Part shown: piece by piece, positions 28,761 to 40,146 of the stretch
Position numbering within the stretch: position 1 is the stretch's first letter
Layout: each line of letters starts with the position of its first letter
Translations under genes and position numbers: made by a program
Notes under the pieces: generated by a model
The model's input: the letters and a program-made list of their open reading frames with translations, nothing else
Told to the model about the DNA's origin: nothing
Databases searched by the model: none
Assembly (NCBI RefSeq): GCF_020531985.1
Contig: NZ_JAJAVQ010000007.1
Span: 1 to 64,000, forward strand
DNA from: Rheinheimera aquimaris
GTDB taxonomy: Bacteria; Pseudomonadota; Gammaproteobacteria; Enterobacterales; Alteromonadaceae
DNA length: 64,000 nucleotides
Reading direction: 5' to 3'

Positions 28761-28991
28761 ATGTCACATGAAAGGCGCCAGATGGATAAGGATATACATT
28801 TTTTCTGGGACGATCTGAATCTGGCACAAAAATTTTCCGTTGCTGAACTGCAACGGTTCGGTTACGACTTACTCTTCGTTCGCCACATCGCTAATGGCAG
28901 CATGGCAGTATTAGCATCGGGTAGCAAAGTGGCGGCAATTGATATCGAAGGCCAAATTGATATTGAGCCTAAGGTAGTCCTACGGCATTGA
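28761..28991 (+). CDS. Small protein of unknown function
   Basis: The 76-residue cytoplasmic protein has no recognised motif. The N-terminal half is charged (HERRQMDKDIHFFWDD); the C-terminal half is short beta-prone segments (AVLASGSKVAAIDIEG). ATG at 28761 has a GGAG about 7 nt upstream; a TTG 12 nt earlier is less likely. It follows the EVE gene by 52 bp on the same strand and could share its transcript. I do not recognise the family. Confidence 0.6.
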   Translation: MSHERRQMDKDIHFFWDDLNLAQKFSVAELQRFGYDLLFVRHIANGSMAVLASGSKVAAIDIEGQIDIEPKVVLRH

Positions 28992-28998
28992 CAGCAGC

Positions 28999-29496
28999 CT
29001 ACAGGCTGCTGACCTTTGCCTGTTTCTCTTCCTGAGCCAACAACGCAACGACCACACACAACTGCAGGTGAGACATCACGCTGTTGTTACGCCACAGTGA
29101 TGTTAGCCGGCTGTGTTTTTGCATCATTTTCTCCAACTGACTAACACCTAACGTACTGTGCTTTTTGAGCTGCCCTGCCATAACCTGATGCGGCGTAACG
29201 GATTTACTACAACATTCTTTAACGACCGCAGGCAGGCTGATACACAACAGGCGGGCAAGCTGAACCTCATCTGCGGACAACACCGGATTAACCGGCTGAT
29301 GAGATAGCTGCTGCTCTAACACCGCCCTTTGTTGCTCGGCAAGCTGATAGGTTGCTTGCTGCAGTTTCAGTAGCTCCTGCTCGCGCGCGTTCAGCTTTTG
29401 CTGCAATCCTTTATTGGTTTTGCCAATCTGTTCCATTTGCCACAGAATGTACAACATCACGACAACTAACACGCCGATAAACAACATCCAGACCAT
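28999..29496 (-). CDS. Membrane-anchored coiled-coil protein of unknown function
   Basis: The protein of about 165 residues starts with one membrane helix (about 2-20, VWMLFIGVLVVVMLYIL). A Gln/Glu/Leu-rich coiled coil follows (about 22-62), then an alpha-helical C-terminal domain with four cysteines, two adjacent (KECCSKS). I prefer ATG 29496; an upstream GTG at 29523 is possible. It is convergent with the 76-residue gene (7 bp apart) and downstream of the DUF885 gene on the same strand. No family recognised. Confidence 0.65.
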   Translation of the reverse strand: MVWMLFIGVLVVVMLYILWQMEQIGKTNKGLQQKLNAREQELLKLQQATYQLAEQQRAVLEQQLSHQPVNPVLSADEVQLARLLCISLPAVVKECCSKSVTPHQVMAGQLKKHSTLGVSQLEKMMQKHSRLTSLWRNNSVMSHLQLCVVVALLAQEEKQAKVSSL

Positions 29497-29562
29497 ACTG
29501 CATTTGTTCCCTGCAAGCTGCACCAGGCACTGTTAGTGCCCTCTTTCTAACACCGGTACATA

Positions 29563-31302
29563 TTATCCTTTTTCTGCAGCGATGTAACGCCGAACCTGCT
29601 GTTCTAATACGGCCAGTGGCAGGCTGCCATTACTCAGCACAACATCGTGAAACTCCCTGATATTAAACCGCTCACCCAATGCTTGCTCAGCTTCAGCCCG
29701 CAAGCGTTTAATGGTTATTTCACCGAGCTTGTAAGACAATGCCTGCGCCGGCCAGCTGATGTAACGATCAATCTCTGTAGTGACATTGTGCATTGATAAC
29801 GCGGTATTGCTGGCAAGAAAGTCAATCGCTTGCTGCCTGCTCCAGCCCATGCTGTGCATCCCGGTGTCAACTACTAAGCGAGCCGCCCGCCACATTTCGT
29901 AAGTTAAGCGGCCAAAATTGCTGTACGGGTCCTGATAAAAACCCATTTCCAGACCCAGGTACTCGGCATATAACCCCCAGCCTTCGCCAAACGCAGAGGT
30001 ATAAAAACTACGGCGATAATCAGGCAAGGCTTTCTGCTCGCGGGCCAGCGCTATTTGCAAATGATGGCCCGGCACCGCCTCATGCAACGTCAGCGCCTCC
30101 ATTTCATAGAGAGGACGTCTGTCTAACCGATAGGTATTAACCCAGTAAAAGCCAGCCTGGTCATCACGCGACGGCCCGGAGTAACGACCAGTAGTATATT
30201 TAGGCGCAATTTCCGCCGGCACCGGTACCACGCCATAAGGAGTGCGAGGCAAGGTTTTAAACAACTTAGGTAATTGAGCATCAGATTTCTTCGCCAAAAA
30301 CGCAGCATAGCGCATTAACTCGTCCGGTGTTTTTGGGTAGAACTGTGGGTCTGTGCGCAAAAACTGAATAAAGTCAGCAAAGCTACCCTGAAAACCCGTG
30401 TCGGCAATAACCTGCTGCATTTCAGTACGAATGCGCTTAACTTCATCCAGCCCAATCTGATGCACCTGAGCCGGCGTCATGTTTAGCGTAGTGTAATGCT
30501 GCAGGCGGTTTTGGTAATACGCTTCACCCTGCGGTAATGCACTGGCAGCAATAGTATCTCGCGCTGCCGGAATATACTGCTCTACCATAAAATCATAAAA
30601 CGCCTGATAAGCAGGGTTCACCGCAGTGCGGATTTGCTCAGCTGCTTCGTGCCGTAACTGCTGCCATTGTTCGGTACTGACATAAGCCGGTTTGGTTTGA
30701 AATGGCTTAAAAAACACACTTTGTTCAGGCTCAGTGATATACGAAATAATACTTTGCTCGAAGCCTTTCAGCACCGCTTTAGGTTGAGTCATCCCGGTAG
30801 CCAATCCTTGCTGCATCCAGGCGGTCTGCTGCTGCATATAGCGTGGAATGGCGGAAAGCTGCTGAATATAAAGCTGGTAATCATTCACGCTACCAAAGGT
30901 TGCGCGTTGGGGTAAAAACCCCAAGCTGGTATGAAAGCCTGATTCTGACGTCAGCGGCATCAGATGTGCTCCGTAACGATATTCATCAATATCGTCGGCC
31001 AAACGGTAACTTAAGATGGCGTGATTAATCTGGTTCTGCTCAGACAGCCTGTTCACATCAACCTGCTGCAATTTCTTTTGCCAGCCCAGTCGTTGTTTAT
31101 TGCGCATAGCCAGTGCTTCAGGCGACATATCCGTCAGTCGTCCGGGCTCTTCTTTGTTAAGTTGCTGCTCTGCCTGCCATAATTGCGCTGCCAGTTCAGA
31201 AAACGCGGCATCAGGTTGTTGTTGCGTGGTCGCACAACCGGCCAACATCATTGTCAGGCCAATGTTCAGCATCAGCACTTTAATAGTAGGTGTGATTGTC
31301 AT
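29563..31302 (-). CDS. DUF885 lipoprotein, putative zinc metallopeptidase
   Basis: The 579-residue protein has a lipoprotein signal with lipobox LAGC (Cys about 23). The DUF885 domain that fills the rest contains the zinc-peptidase-like HEAVPGHHLQIALARE (about 405-420) and GEGWGLYAEYLG. DUF885 proteins resemble M3/M32-type gluzincins and are presumed peptidases. It is probably anchored in an envelope membrane facing the periplasm, another exported peptidase in this window. ATG at 31272 is an alternative start that would still leave a full signal peptide. Confidence 0.88.
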   Translation of the reverse strand: MTITPTIKVLMLNIGLTMMLAGCATTQQQPDAAFSELAAQLWQAEQQLNKEEPGRLTDMSPEALAMRNKQRLGWQKKLQQVDVNRLSEQNQINHAILSYRLADDIDEYRYGAHLMPLTSESGFHTSLGFLPQRATFGSVNDYQLYIQQLSAIPRYMQQQTAWMQQGLATGMTQPKAVLKGFEQSIISYITEPEQSVFFKPFQTKPAYVSTEQWQQLRHEAAEQIRTAVNPAYQAFYDFMVEQYIPAARDTIAASALPQGEAYYQNRLQHYTTLNMTPAQVHQIGLDEVKRIRTEMQQVIADTGFQGSFADFIQFLRTDPQFYPKTPDELMRYAAFLAKKSDAQLPKLFKTLPRTPYGVVPVPAEIAPKYTTGRYSGPSRDDQAGFYWVNTYRLDRRPLYEMEALTLHEAVPGHHLQIALAREQKALPDYRRSFYTSAFGEGWGLYAEYLGLEMGFYQDPYSNFGRLTYEMWRAARLVVDTGMHSMGWSRQQAIDFLASNTALSMHNVTTEIDRYISWPAQALSYKLGEITIKRLRAEAEQALGERFNIREFHDVVLSNGSLPLAVLEQQVRRYIAAEKG

Positions 31303-31483
31303 TCTGGTTTTCCCACCGTAGATAAAAGACAGCCCGATTGTAACGACTTTATATCGACATTACAGTTAGCTTAACTGACGACAGCAGCCTTTAGTCGTTT
31401 TCGTGAAATGCCGTTTCGCTGCTCATAAATAAGTCAAAGTGCTGTTATTTTCTGCGCACCGCCCAACGATAGCGCCAGAGCTG

Positions 31484-31511
31484 TTGCCAGTTAATTAAAT
31501 TCGCGTACTAT
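31484..31511 (+). promoter_or_regulatory. Candidate sigma-70 promoter of the first diguanylate cyclase gene
   Basis: TTGCCA (31484-31489) and TACTAT (31506-31511) are separated by 16 bp, about 77 bp before the likely ATG. The -35 matches 5 of 6 consensus bases and the -10 matches 4 of 6. The rest of this 274-bp gap shows only a 6-bp inverted repeat at 31363-31377. Confidence 0.45.
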
Positions 31512-31588
31512 GGCTTTGGGATTTTTTGCGTTAACATCAATCTGGCATCGGATTAATAATAACAATAACCGGAGTTTTGTGTGATCTC

Positions 31589-32626
31589 ATGAAGTATCAC
31601 GATTCGATACAACAGGCTGGCGAAAAAGCAGCGCAGGTTAAATTATTCCTGCAGCGTGCTAATCTTGCCGCTCATCCTGTTAATTACGCGGTATGTTATG
31701 AGTATATCAGCGGACACAACTCTCAGCTGTGCCAAATTATTGAACAAAAGCTGTCAGCCAGAGCACCTCTGGATGATTTTATTATGGCGGATCTGTATAG
31801 CCGCTTTCTGGCGCCCGCCAACCCGCAACAGGAACTGATGCTACAGGAAGCATCAGGTATGGTAAGCCGGATGGCTGCCTACACAGATGTTGCCGCAGAG
31901 CAGCTGGATGACTATCTGCTGCACTTAGATCACAGTATGCTGCAAATACAGCAGACCAAACCAGACCCGGTACTACAGCCTATTATCAACCAGCTACAAC
32001 AGACAACTGCTGAATTCAGGCTCAGCCAACAGCAAATGCAACAGCAATTACTGCTGGCAAACCAGCAGAGTCATCAGCTGCGGCATGAGTTGGAGCAACT
32101 GAAACAGCAACGCTTACTTGATCCTCTTACCGGCTTATATAACCGCCTCGCCATGCAAAATCAGCTGGATCTCTGGTTTAGTGAACAGCCAGGCCGGCGT
32201 ATTGCCGCCATAGCAGTCAATCTTGATCATTTCAGTCGCTTTAATCAGGAATACGGCAATACGATAGGCGACGTTATCCTGTCAAAAGTAGCACGCAAGA
32301 TAAGCAGCTACGTTCAAAGTAGTGGTTTACCCGTTCGCTCCGGCGGTGAAGAGTTTTTAATCCTGCTGCCGGATGTTGACCTGCGCAGTGCCAGCGAAAT
32401 AGCAGAGCAGGTACGTCGTGGCGTTGAAAAACTGCGGTTTGTCTCCTCACGTAGTAAGAAGACACTGCCTAAAGTGACCATATCACTTGGCGTTTCTTTA
32501 TATCAACAGAGTGAAAACTGGTACCAGTTTCTTGGCCGCACGGCAGAAGTGCTTCTGCTGGCGAAAAAGCGGGGCCGTAATCAGGTAGCCAGCGAATTAA
32601 TGCTTGCCGACGGCGCTCTTGCATAA
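31589..32626 (+). CDS. Diguanylate cyclase (GGDEF) with uncharacterised N-terminal domain
   Basis: The protein has about 345 residues. The first 130 are an alpha-helical domain of a type common before GGDEF in gammaproteobacteria, then comes a Gln-rich coiled coil (about 130-165). The GGDEF domain starts DPLTGLYNR and has an intact RSGGEEF active site (about 250-256), so it should make cyclic di-GMP. The product-inhibition site RxxD, expected five residues before GGEEF, is absent (QSSG there). The start is uncertain between ATG 31589 and a TTG at 31577. No membrane helix is seen, so it is cytoplasmic. Confidence 0.88.
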   Translation: MKYHDSIQQAGEKAAQVKLFLQRANLAAHPVNYAVCYEYISGHNSQLCQIIEQKLSARAPLDDFIMADLYSRFLAPANPQQELMLQEASGMVSRMAAYTDVAAEQLDDYLLHLDHSMLQIQQTKPDPVLQPIINQLQQTTAEFRLSQQQMQQQLLLANQQSHQLRHELEQLKQQRLLDPLTGLYNRLAMQNQLDLWFSEQPGRRIAAIAVNLDHFSRFNQEYGNTIGDVILSKVARKISSYVQSSGLPVRSGGEEFLILLPDVDLRSASEIAEQVRRGVEKLRFVSSRSKKTLPKVTISLGVSLYQQSENWYQFLGRTAEVLLLAKKRGRNQVASELMLADGALA

Positions 32627-32701
32627 AAGCCAACAGATAAGTTGGCCTTGGCAGCGTTATCTTTTACACTAGCCGCATTTAGTTGCCGACAGGTGCGCCG
32701 C

Positions 32702-33457
32702 ATGACAGATCAAAACTCCAACACCACTCACTTTGGTTATAAAACGGTTGCCGCCGAGCAAAAAGTATCGATGGTCGCTAACGTATTCCATTCGGTTGCC
32801 GCCAAATACGACTTGATGAATGACCTGATGTCGCTGGGGATCCACCGCCTGTGGAAACGCTTTACCATTGACTGCAGCGGTGTGCGGGCCGGGCAACAGG
32901 TATTAGACCTGGCGGGAGGCACCGGTGATATTACTGCGTTGTTCTCAAAGCGGGTTGGCCCTACCGGCAAAGTGGTACTGGCTGATATTAATGCGTCGAT
33001 GCTGAATGTGGGCCGTGACAAACTGCGTGATCTTGGCTTGGTAAACAACATTGAGTATGTGCAGGCCAACGCAGAAGCCTTGCCTTTCGCCGACAACAGC
33101 TTTGACATCGTCAGCATTGGCTTTGGTCTGCGTAATGTCACCGACAAAGATGCCGCATTGCGCTCCATTTTTCGGGTGTTGAAGCCTGGTGGCCGTCTGC
33201 TGGTGCTGGAGTTCTCCAAACCCGAGCATGATTGGTTGAGCAAAGCCTATGATTTATACTCATTTAAACTGTTACCCGCTATGGGGCAACTGGTGGCAAA
33301 CGATAAAGAAAGCTATCAATATCTGGCAGAGTCTATCCGGATGCATCCTGATCAGGAAACCCTGAAAGGCATGATGCAGACGGCAGGCTTTGCAGAGGTG
33401 AGTTACCATAATCTTACCGGTGGTATTGTCGCCCTGCACCGCGGTTATAAGTTCTGA
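32702..33457 (+). CDS. ubiE: Ubiquinone/menaquinone biosynthesis C-methyltransferase
   Basis: The 251-residue class I SAM methyltransferase matches E. coli UbiE in length. It shows [25 protein letters not shown], the SAM-binding [10 protein letters not shown], and the family motif [17 protein letters not shown]. It C-methylates the quinone ring in ubiquinone and menaquinone synthesis. I start at 32702, where the family's N-terminus begins. Its stop overlaps the ubiJ start by 1 nt (TGATG). A possible weak promoter (TTGGCC, 17 bp, TACACT) lies at 32642-32670. Confidence 0.95.
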   Translation: MTDQNSNTTHFGYKTVAAEQKVSMVANVFHSVAAKYDLMNDLMSLGIHRLWKRFTIDCSGVRAGQQVLDLAGGTGDITALFSKRVGPTGKVVLADINASMLNVGRDKLRDLGLVNNIEYVQANAEALPFADNSFDIVSIGFGLRNVTDKDAALRSIFRVLKPGGRLLVLEFSKPEHDWLSKAYDLYSFKLLPAMGQLVANDKESYQYLAESIRMHPDQETLKGMMQTAGFAEVSYHNLTGGIVALHRGYKF

Positions 33458-34065
33458 TGTTACCCTTGCTGCCTCAGTTATTCTGTGCTGTAGCAGAGAA
33501 AGTGCTGGCCAGATTGATTGCTATGGATCCACAGGCCAAAGCCAGGTTAACCCGGCTTAGTGACAAGCAATTATCCTTTCGTCTGCGAGAATGGCCTACA
33601 ACACTGGTGATGACGGTTAGTGGCGGTAACATCCTGTTTAACCAGCATGATAATCCGGTAGACTGTGCAATACAGACTGACCTAGCCAGCCTGCGCTTAC
33701 TGCGAGATCCTAGCCAATTGACCCGGTTGATTAAAGCCGACGCTCTACAAATTGACGGTGATATTCAGGTAGCACAGCAGTACAGCCATTTTTTTCAGCA
33801 GCTAAGCCCGGATTGGCAACAAGCTCTGTCTGGTTATGTTGGCGATGCGCCGGCGCACAAAATCGCCCGCAGTCTGCAACAGGCTCACGCCTATTTCAGC
33901 AACAAAGCTGAGGCGCTTGGCCAGATGAGTACTGAGCTGGCACAAGACGAACTGAAAATCAGCCCAGCCCCGACAGAACTTGCCCAGTTCAGTGATGCTG
34001 TCAGCCAGTTATCAGCGAGGGTCGATAAGCTTCAGCAGCAACTAAACGCCCTTCAGGAGTCCTAG
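33457..34065 (+). CDS. ubiJ: Ubiquinone biosynthesis accessory factor UbiJ (SCP2 domain)
   Basis: The 202-residue protein has an SCP2-type lipid-binding domain in its first 110 residues ([16 protein letters not shown]) and a C-terminal coiled coil (about 165-200). UbiJ helps hold the ubiquinone biosynthetic complex and its lipid intermediates in the cytoplasm. The position between ubiE and ubiB, with 1-nt overlaps on both sides, is the classical order. Confidence 0.93.
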   Translation: MLPLLPQLFCAVAEKVLARLIAMDPQAKARLTRLSDKQLSFRLREWPTTLVMTVSGGNILFNQHDNPVDCAIQTDLASLRLLRDPSQLTRLIKADALQIDGDIQVAQQYSHFFQQLSPDWQQALSGYVGDAPAHKIARSLQQAHAYFSNKAEALGQMSTELAQDELKISPAPTELAQFSDAVSQLSARVDKLQQQLNALQES

Positions 34066-35690
34066 TGCGTATTAGCCGTTTCTACCATATTCAGAAAACC
34101 CTGTTGCAATTCGGGCTGGACGAACTTATTCCACCACAGTGGCAACCCTGGTATGCCAGGCTGTTTCGTCGCAGCCTGTTCTGGCTGCGTAACCGCCACC
34201 CACTGCAACCGGTCGGCGTGCGGTTACGGCTGGCTTTACAAAGCCTCGGGCCGGTATGGGTGAAGTTTGGTCAGATGCTGTCAACACGGCGTGATTTGTT
34301 TCCACCCCACCTTGCCGATGAGCTGGCCAAGCTGCAGGACAAGGTTCCCCCTTTTGATGGTGCACAGGCACAGCAACTGATTGAGCAGGCGCTGGAGCTG
34401 GAAGACATAGCACAGTTATTCAGCGGCTTTGAACAAACTCCACTGGCATCAGCCTCTATTGCTCAGGTGCACAGCGCCCGGCTGATCCAGCCTGACGGCA
34501 ACCTGGCAGATGTTGTGATCAAAGTCATCAGACCGGATATCCGTCAGCAAATTCTGGCAGATTTGGCGTTGATGGAAACGCTGGCGGATGCCGCCGCCAG
34601 GTTTTTACCCGACGGTAAAAGGTTACGCCCACGCGAGGTGGTATCAGAATACCGTAAAACCATTCTGGACGAGTTGGATCTGCAGCGTGAGGCAGCTAAC
34701 GCTATACAGCTGCGGCGTAATTTTGATAATTCAGATTCATTGTACATTCCGTTCGTGTACAGCGATTACAGCCGTCCCAACGTGATGGTGATGGAGCGCA
34801 TTTACGGCATACCAGTATCGGATATCGCTGCCTTGCAGGCACAGGGCACAGATATGGAGCTGCTGGCAAAACGTGGTGTTGAGGTGTTTTTTACCCAGGT
34901 GTTTCGCGACAGTTTTTTTCATGCAGACATGCATCCGGGCAATATTTTTGTCTCGCGCGACAATCCGCAAAACCCGAAGTACATTGGTATTGACTGTGGT
35001 ATCGTCGGCACCCTGAATGCTGAAGACAAACGCTATCTGGCTGAAAATTTCGTGGCATTTTTTAACCGCGATTATAAGAAGGTAGCGCAGCTGCATGTCG
35101 ATTCTGGCTGGGTCCCCGCCCACACCAAAGTCGAAGAGTTTGAAAGCGCTATCCGCACCGTCTGCGAGCCAATTTTCCAAAAGCCTTTAGCAGAGATTTC
35201 ATTCGGCCATGTTCTGTTAAATCTGTTCAATACTGCGCGCCGGTTTGACATGCAGGTGCAGCCGCAGTTAGTGCTGCTGCAAAAAACCCTGCTGTATATC
35301 GAAGGACTCGGCCGTCAGTTGTACCCACAGCTGGATTTGTGGAAAACTGCCAAGCCATTTCTGGAAAACTGGGTCAAACAACAGGTCGGCCTACCGGCTA
35401 TCTGGCGTCAGGTCAAAGAAAATCTGCCGTTCTGGGCAGAGAAGCTACCACAAATGCCAAACCTGCTGCACCAATATTTGGAACAAGGGCCGAAACAACA
35501 ACGCCAGTTACTGCAACAACTGCAGCATCTGGCTGTACAACAGCGTAAGACCAGACAACAAATTATTGCGGCAACCTTTGCTGCGGCACTATTGATTAGT
35601 GCTAGTATGTTGCTCTGCTTTGACAACCTTGTATCTTCGGCTGTGTTGTTTGCAGCCAGTGTGATATGCGGTAGCAGAGCCTGGCGCTGA
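34065..35690 (+). CDS. ubiB: Ubiquinone biosynthesis regulatory kinase-like protein UbiB
   Basis: The 541-residue ABC1/ADCK-family atypical kinase shows the KxGQ motif in [39 protein letters not shown] and the metal-binding [11 protein letters not shown]. The C-terminus is a membrane-helical hairpin (about 500-540). UbiB is an ATPase needed to extract or present lipid-bound ubiquinone precursors. The start is GTG within TAGTG, overlapping the ubiJ stop by 1 nt, with CAGGAGT as ribosome site. Confidence 0.95.
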   Translation: MRISRFYHIQKTLLQFGLDELIPPQWQPWYARLFRRSLFWLRNRHPLQPVGVRLRLALQSLGPVWVKFGQMLSTRRDLFPPHLADELAKLQDKVPPFDGAQAQQLIEQALELEDIAQLFSGFEQTPLASASIAQVHSARLIQPDGNLADVVIKVIRPDIRQQILADLALMETLADAAARFLPDGKRLRPREVVSEYRKTILDELDLQREAANAIQLRRNFDNSDSLYIPFVYSDYSRPNVMVMERIYGIPVSDIAALQAQGTDMELLAKRGVEVFFTQVFRDSFFHADMHPGNIFVSRDNPQNPKYIGIDCGIVGTLNAEDKRYLAENFVAFFNRDYKKVAQLHVDSGWVPAHTKVEEFESAIRTVCEPIFQKPLAEISFGHVLLNLFNTARRFDMQVQPQLVLLQKTLLYIEGLGRQLYPQLDLWKTAKPFLENWVKQQVGLPAIWRQVKENLPFWAEKLPQMPNLLHQYLEQGPKQQRQLLQQLQHLAVQQRKTRQQIIAATFAAALLISASMLLCFDNLVSSAVLFAASVICGSRAWR

Positions 35691-35772
35691 ACCGGCGGAT
35701 AATAAGACTGTCACAATAAAGACATACACTGATTGCAGTACCACATTGCATGACCAATAAAGGGGATTAACC

Positions 35773-36015
35773 ATGTTAGGCAACATCAGTATCTGGCAAT
35801 TGCTTATTGTACTGGCCATTATCGTGCTGCTGTTTGGCACAAAGAAATTACGCGGTATCGGTTCAGACTTAGGCTCTGCCATCAAAGGTTTTCGCAGTTC
35901 AATAAAAGACGAGCCGCAGGACGAAGAGCAGCCCTCAGCGCAGTTATCTGACAAAGCAAAGTCAGATGCTGAGCACGCGAAGACAACACAATCTGCTTCA
36001 AAAGATAAAGTGTAA
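35773..36015 (+). CDS. tatA: Sec-independent translocase subunit TatA
   Basis: The 80-residue protein has an N-terminal membrane helix (about 5-22), the [15 protein letters not shown] hinge, an amphipathic helix containing AIKGFRSS, and an acidic tail. TatA multimerises to form the passage for folded proteins carrying twin-arginine signals. It stops directly before tatB, with no spacer, and AGGGGA precedes its ATG. Confidence 0.95.
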   Translation: MLGNISIWQLLIVLAIIVLLFGTKKLRGIGSDLGSAIKGFRSSIKDEPQDEEQPSAQLSDKAKSDAEHAKTTQSASKDKV

Positions 36016-36330
36016 ATGGGTTTCTGGGAACTGGTTGTCGTTGGTGTAGTTGCCCTGCTGGTGCTGGGCCCCGAGCGCCTGCCCGGCGCGATCCGCTCCG
36101 TCAACAAAACAGTGCGCAGCATCAAGCAGTTCGGTCAGCAGATGCAGGCCGAGCTGAATGCTGATTTACGTGCGCACGAACTGCATCAGAAGTTAAAAGA
36201 TGCTGAAGCCAAGGGGCTGATTAATCTTACTGAGCAGGAAAAAGCCGCTCTGGCAGAACTGAAGCAGGCTGCAGCTGATGTAAACACCCCACTGCTCAAC
36301 AATGAAAAGAACCATGAGTCTGAACGCTAA
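36016..36330 (+). CDS. tatB: Sec-independent translocase subunit TatB
   Basis: The 104-residue protein begins [23 protein letters not shown] in pattern, giving one membrane helix with the Glu-Arg-Leu-Pro motif that marks TatB rather than TatA. An amphipathic and a coiled-coil tail follow. With TatC it forms the receptor for Tat signal peptides. Its end overlaps the likely tatC start by 17 nt. It is shorter than E. coli TatB (171), a common variation in the tail. Confidence 0.95.
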   Translation: MGFWELVVVGVVALLVLGPERLPGAIRSVNKTVRSIKQFGQQMQAELNADLRAHELHQKLKDAEAKGLINLTEQEKAALAELKQAAADVNTPLLNNEKNHESER

Positions 36331-37069
36331 TCCTGATAGCCTGTTGGGGCATCTTATTGAGCTGCGCAACCGGCTGTTACGTTGTGTTATTGCTGTTATC
36401 GTCGTTTTTGCAGCACTGGCTGCGTTCTCCCAGGATATCTATCATCTGCTGGCAAAACCGCTAATGGCCGTATTGCCGGAAAACAGCAGCATGATAGCGA
36501 CAGATGTTGCTGCACCTTTCTTTGCGCCGTTCAAGTTAACCTTCATCGTTGCCATCTGTTTTGCTATTCCGTATATCCTGCTACAGGTATGGCAGTTTAT
36601 TGCGCCCGCGCTATACAGCCGTGAAAAGAAACTAATGGCGCCGCTGGTCATCAGTAGCACTTTACTGTTTTATGCCGGTATAGCCTTTGCCTACTTTGTT
36701 GTATTTCCGATTATCTTCGGCTTTTTCACCAGTGTTGCGCCTGAAGGCGTAACCGTTGCTACAGATATCAGTAACTATCTGGATTTCGTGCTGAAGCTGT
36801 TTTTTGCCTTTGGTCTGTCCTTTGAAATTCCGGTAGCCATTTTGCTGATGGTCTGGACGGGTGTCAGCACCCGCGCCGATTTAGCCGAGAAAAGGCCCTA
36901 TATTATCGTTGGCGCTTTCGTGCTGGGTATGTTATTAACACCACCGGACGTGTTGTCACAAACACTGTTGGCAGTGCCGATGTGGTTATTGTTTGAGCTT
37001 GGCCTGGCGCTAAGCCGTTTTTATCAGCCTGATACAACAGAACAATCAGAAAAACAGGAACAGAAGTAA
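36314..37069 (+). CDS. tatC: Sec-independent translocase subunit TatC
   Basis: The 251-residue protein has six membrane helices. It contains [12 protein letters not shown] at the N-terminus, the conserved VFQPIIFGFF-like cytoplasmic and loop region ([16 protein letters not shown]), and [11 protein letters not shown]. It binds twin-arginine signal peptides. I prefer ATG 36314, because known TatC proteins start about ten residues before HLIELR; ATG 36302 would add four residues. Confidence 0.95.
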   Translation: MSLNANPDSLLGHLIELRNRLLRCVIAVIVVFAALAAFSQDIYHLLAKPLMAVLPENSSMIATDVAAPFFAPFKLTFIVAICFAIPYILLQVWQFIAPALYSREKKLMAPLVISSTLLFYAGIAFAYFVVFPIIFGFFTSVAPEGVTVATDISNYLDFVLKLFFAFGLSFEIPVAILLMVWTGVSTRADLAEKRPYIIVGAFVLGMLLTPPDVLSQTLLAVPMWLLFELGLALSRFYQPDTTEQSEKQEQK

Positions 37070-37590
37070 TGAAACAGTTTGCCTTGATGATCTTACTAGG
37101 TGCCGCCACACAGGTTCAGGCTGCCATTCCAGCGGAGCAGGCAATTGAGCTATGCCGGGCAGAGCAAAATGCGCTACGACGCTTGAATTGCTACGACGCC
37201 ATTTCAGCGGATACCTCTGTTGCCGCAGCTGCGCCTGTAGCTCGCGCAACACAATCAGCAGCACCGCAACAACCGACTGTTTCGCAGCCTCAACCTGCCG
37301 CTCAGCCTGCGCCAGCAGCCACTGCTGAAAGCAGTTTTGGTCTTGAACACAAAAAGTCATCAGAACAAACCACAGATAAGATATACGTCACCGTTAAAAC
37401 TGTTTCCGAAAACAAGCAGCGAGAATTAGTCGTGGAATTTACCAATGGCCAGATCTGGCGCCAGCGCGGCAATGATTACTATCAGATCAAAGCTGGCGAA
37501 AAACATTATATTAAACGCGGCGTGTTAGGGTCGTTTTTCCTTGGTAACGACGATAACAACCGGACTATACGGGTAAAACGCGAACAATAA
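37069..37590 (+). CDS. Small secreted protein of unknown function in the tat operon
   Basis: The 173-residue protein has a signal peptide (about 1-18, ending VQA). An N-terminal helical motif with two cysteines follows (ELCRAEQNALRRLNCYDA), then a Pro/Ala/Gln-rich linker (about 52-90) and a C-terminal beta-rich domain ending FFLGNDDNNRTIRVKRE. CxxxxNxxRLxCYD-like motifs occur in several uncharacterised proteobacterial envelope proteins. It overlaps the tatC stop by 1 nt (TAATG) and is followed by tatD after 1 nt, so it is co-transcribed. No function can be assigned. Confidence 0.8.
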   Translation: MKQFALMILLGAATQVQAAIPAEQAIELCRAEQNALRRLNCYDAISADTSVAAAAPVARATQSAAPQQPTVSQPQPAAQPAPAATAESSFGLEHKKSSEQTTDKIYVTVKTVSENKQRELVVEFTNGQIWRQRGNDYYQIKAGEKHYIKRGVLGSFFLGNDDNNRTIRVKREQ

Positions 37591-37591
37591 T

Positions 37592-38398
37592 ATGCATGCC
37601 TGGTGCGATATCGGAGTAAACCTGTTCAGCGGTCAGTTTGACACTGACCGTGAGGCAGTGCTGCAACGGGCCGCCGATGCCGGTGTCGTCCAATTAATAT
37701 TAATTGGCAGCGACCTGGTAGAAAGCCAGCAGAATATCGCTTTTTGCCACCAACATAGCGGCTGCTTTACTACAGCCGGTATCCATCCGCATCAGGCAGC
37801 AGGCACAGCTGCTGACTACCTGCAACAATTGACAACGCTGCTGCAAGACCCCAAGGTTATTGCTGTTGGCGAATGCGGTTTGGATTTTAATCGTGACTTT
37901 TCCCCCCGGCCGGTACAACAACAGGTTTTTGCCGAGCAGTTGCAACTTGCTAACACCGTGGCTAAACCGGTATACCTGCACCAACGCGACGCCTTCGAGA
38001 CCCAACTGGCTATCTTGAAAGAGTCGCAAGTCAGCCGAGGTGTAAGCCATTGCTTTACCGGCGACACCGCGCAGTTAAAAGCCTGGCTTGACTTAGGTTT
38101 GTACATCGGCATCACAGGCTGGCTGTGTGACGAGCGCCGCGCATCTGAGTTGCGACAGGCATTGCAGTATATTCCACTGGACCGGCTGCTGCTGGAAACA
38201 GACGCGCCCTATCTGTTACCGCGTGACCTTACGCCTAAACCTGCCAGCCGCCGTAACGAACCTGCCCTGCTGCCACACATTGGCGCTACTGTTGCGCGGA
38301 TGTTACAACTGGACATTGCCAGGCTGGCAAGACAAACTGTCGACAATTGCCGCAACTTGTTTCAGCTTGAAGGCAGACTGCCGGTGACGGGGGAATAA
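37592..38398 (+). CDS. tatD: TatD-family metal-dependent hydrolase/DNase
   Basis: The 268-residue TIM-barrel amidohydrolase-like protein shows the metal ligands and signatures: AGIHPHQA, VGECGLDFNRD, VYLHQRDAF, GVSHCFTGD and LLETDAPYLLP. TatD proteins are 3'-to-5' nucleases involved in DNA repair or degradation, and are not needed for Tat export despite the gene name. The position after tatABC is typical. Confidence 0.93.
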   Translation: MHAWCDIGVNLFSGQFDTDREAVLQRAADAGVVQLILIGSDLVESQQNIAFCHQHSGCFTTAGIHPHQAAGTAADYLQQLTTLLQDPKVIAVGECGLDFNRDFSPRPVQQQVFAEQLQLANTVAKPVYLHQRDAFETQLAILKESQVSRGVSHCFTGDTAQLKAWLDLGLYIGITGWLCDERRASELRQALQYIPLDRLLLETDAPYLLPRDLTPKPASRRNEPALLPHIGATVARMLQLDIARLARQTVDNCRNLFQLEGRLPVTGE

Positions 38399-38399
38399 C

Positions 38400-40128
<1,729 letters not shown>

Positions 40129-40146
40129 GCGACAGGGCCGCAGGCT

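Noticed and set aside
32737-33243. 168-codon minus-strand frame within ubiE
   Set aside because: ubiE is certain on the plus strand; the opposite frame has Ser/Arg-rich shadow composition.
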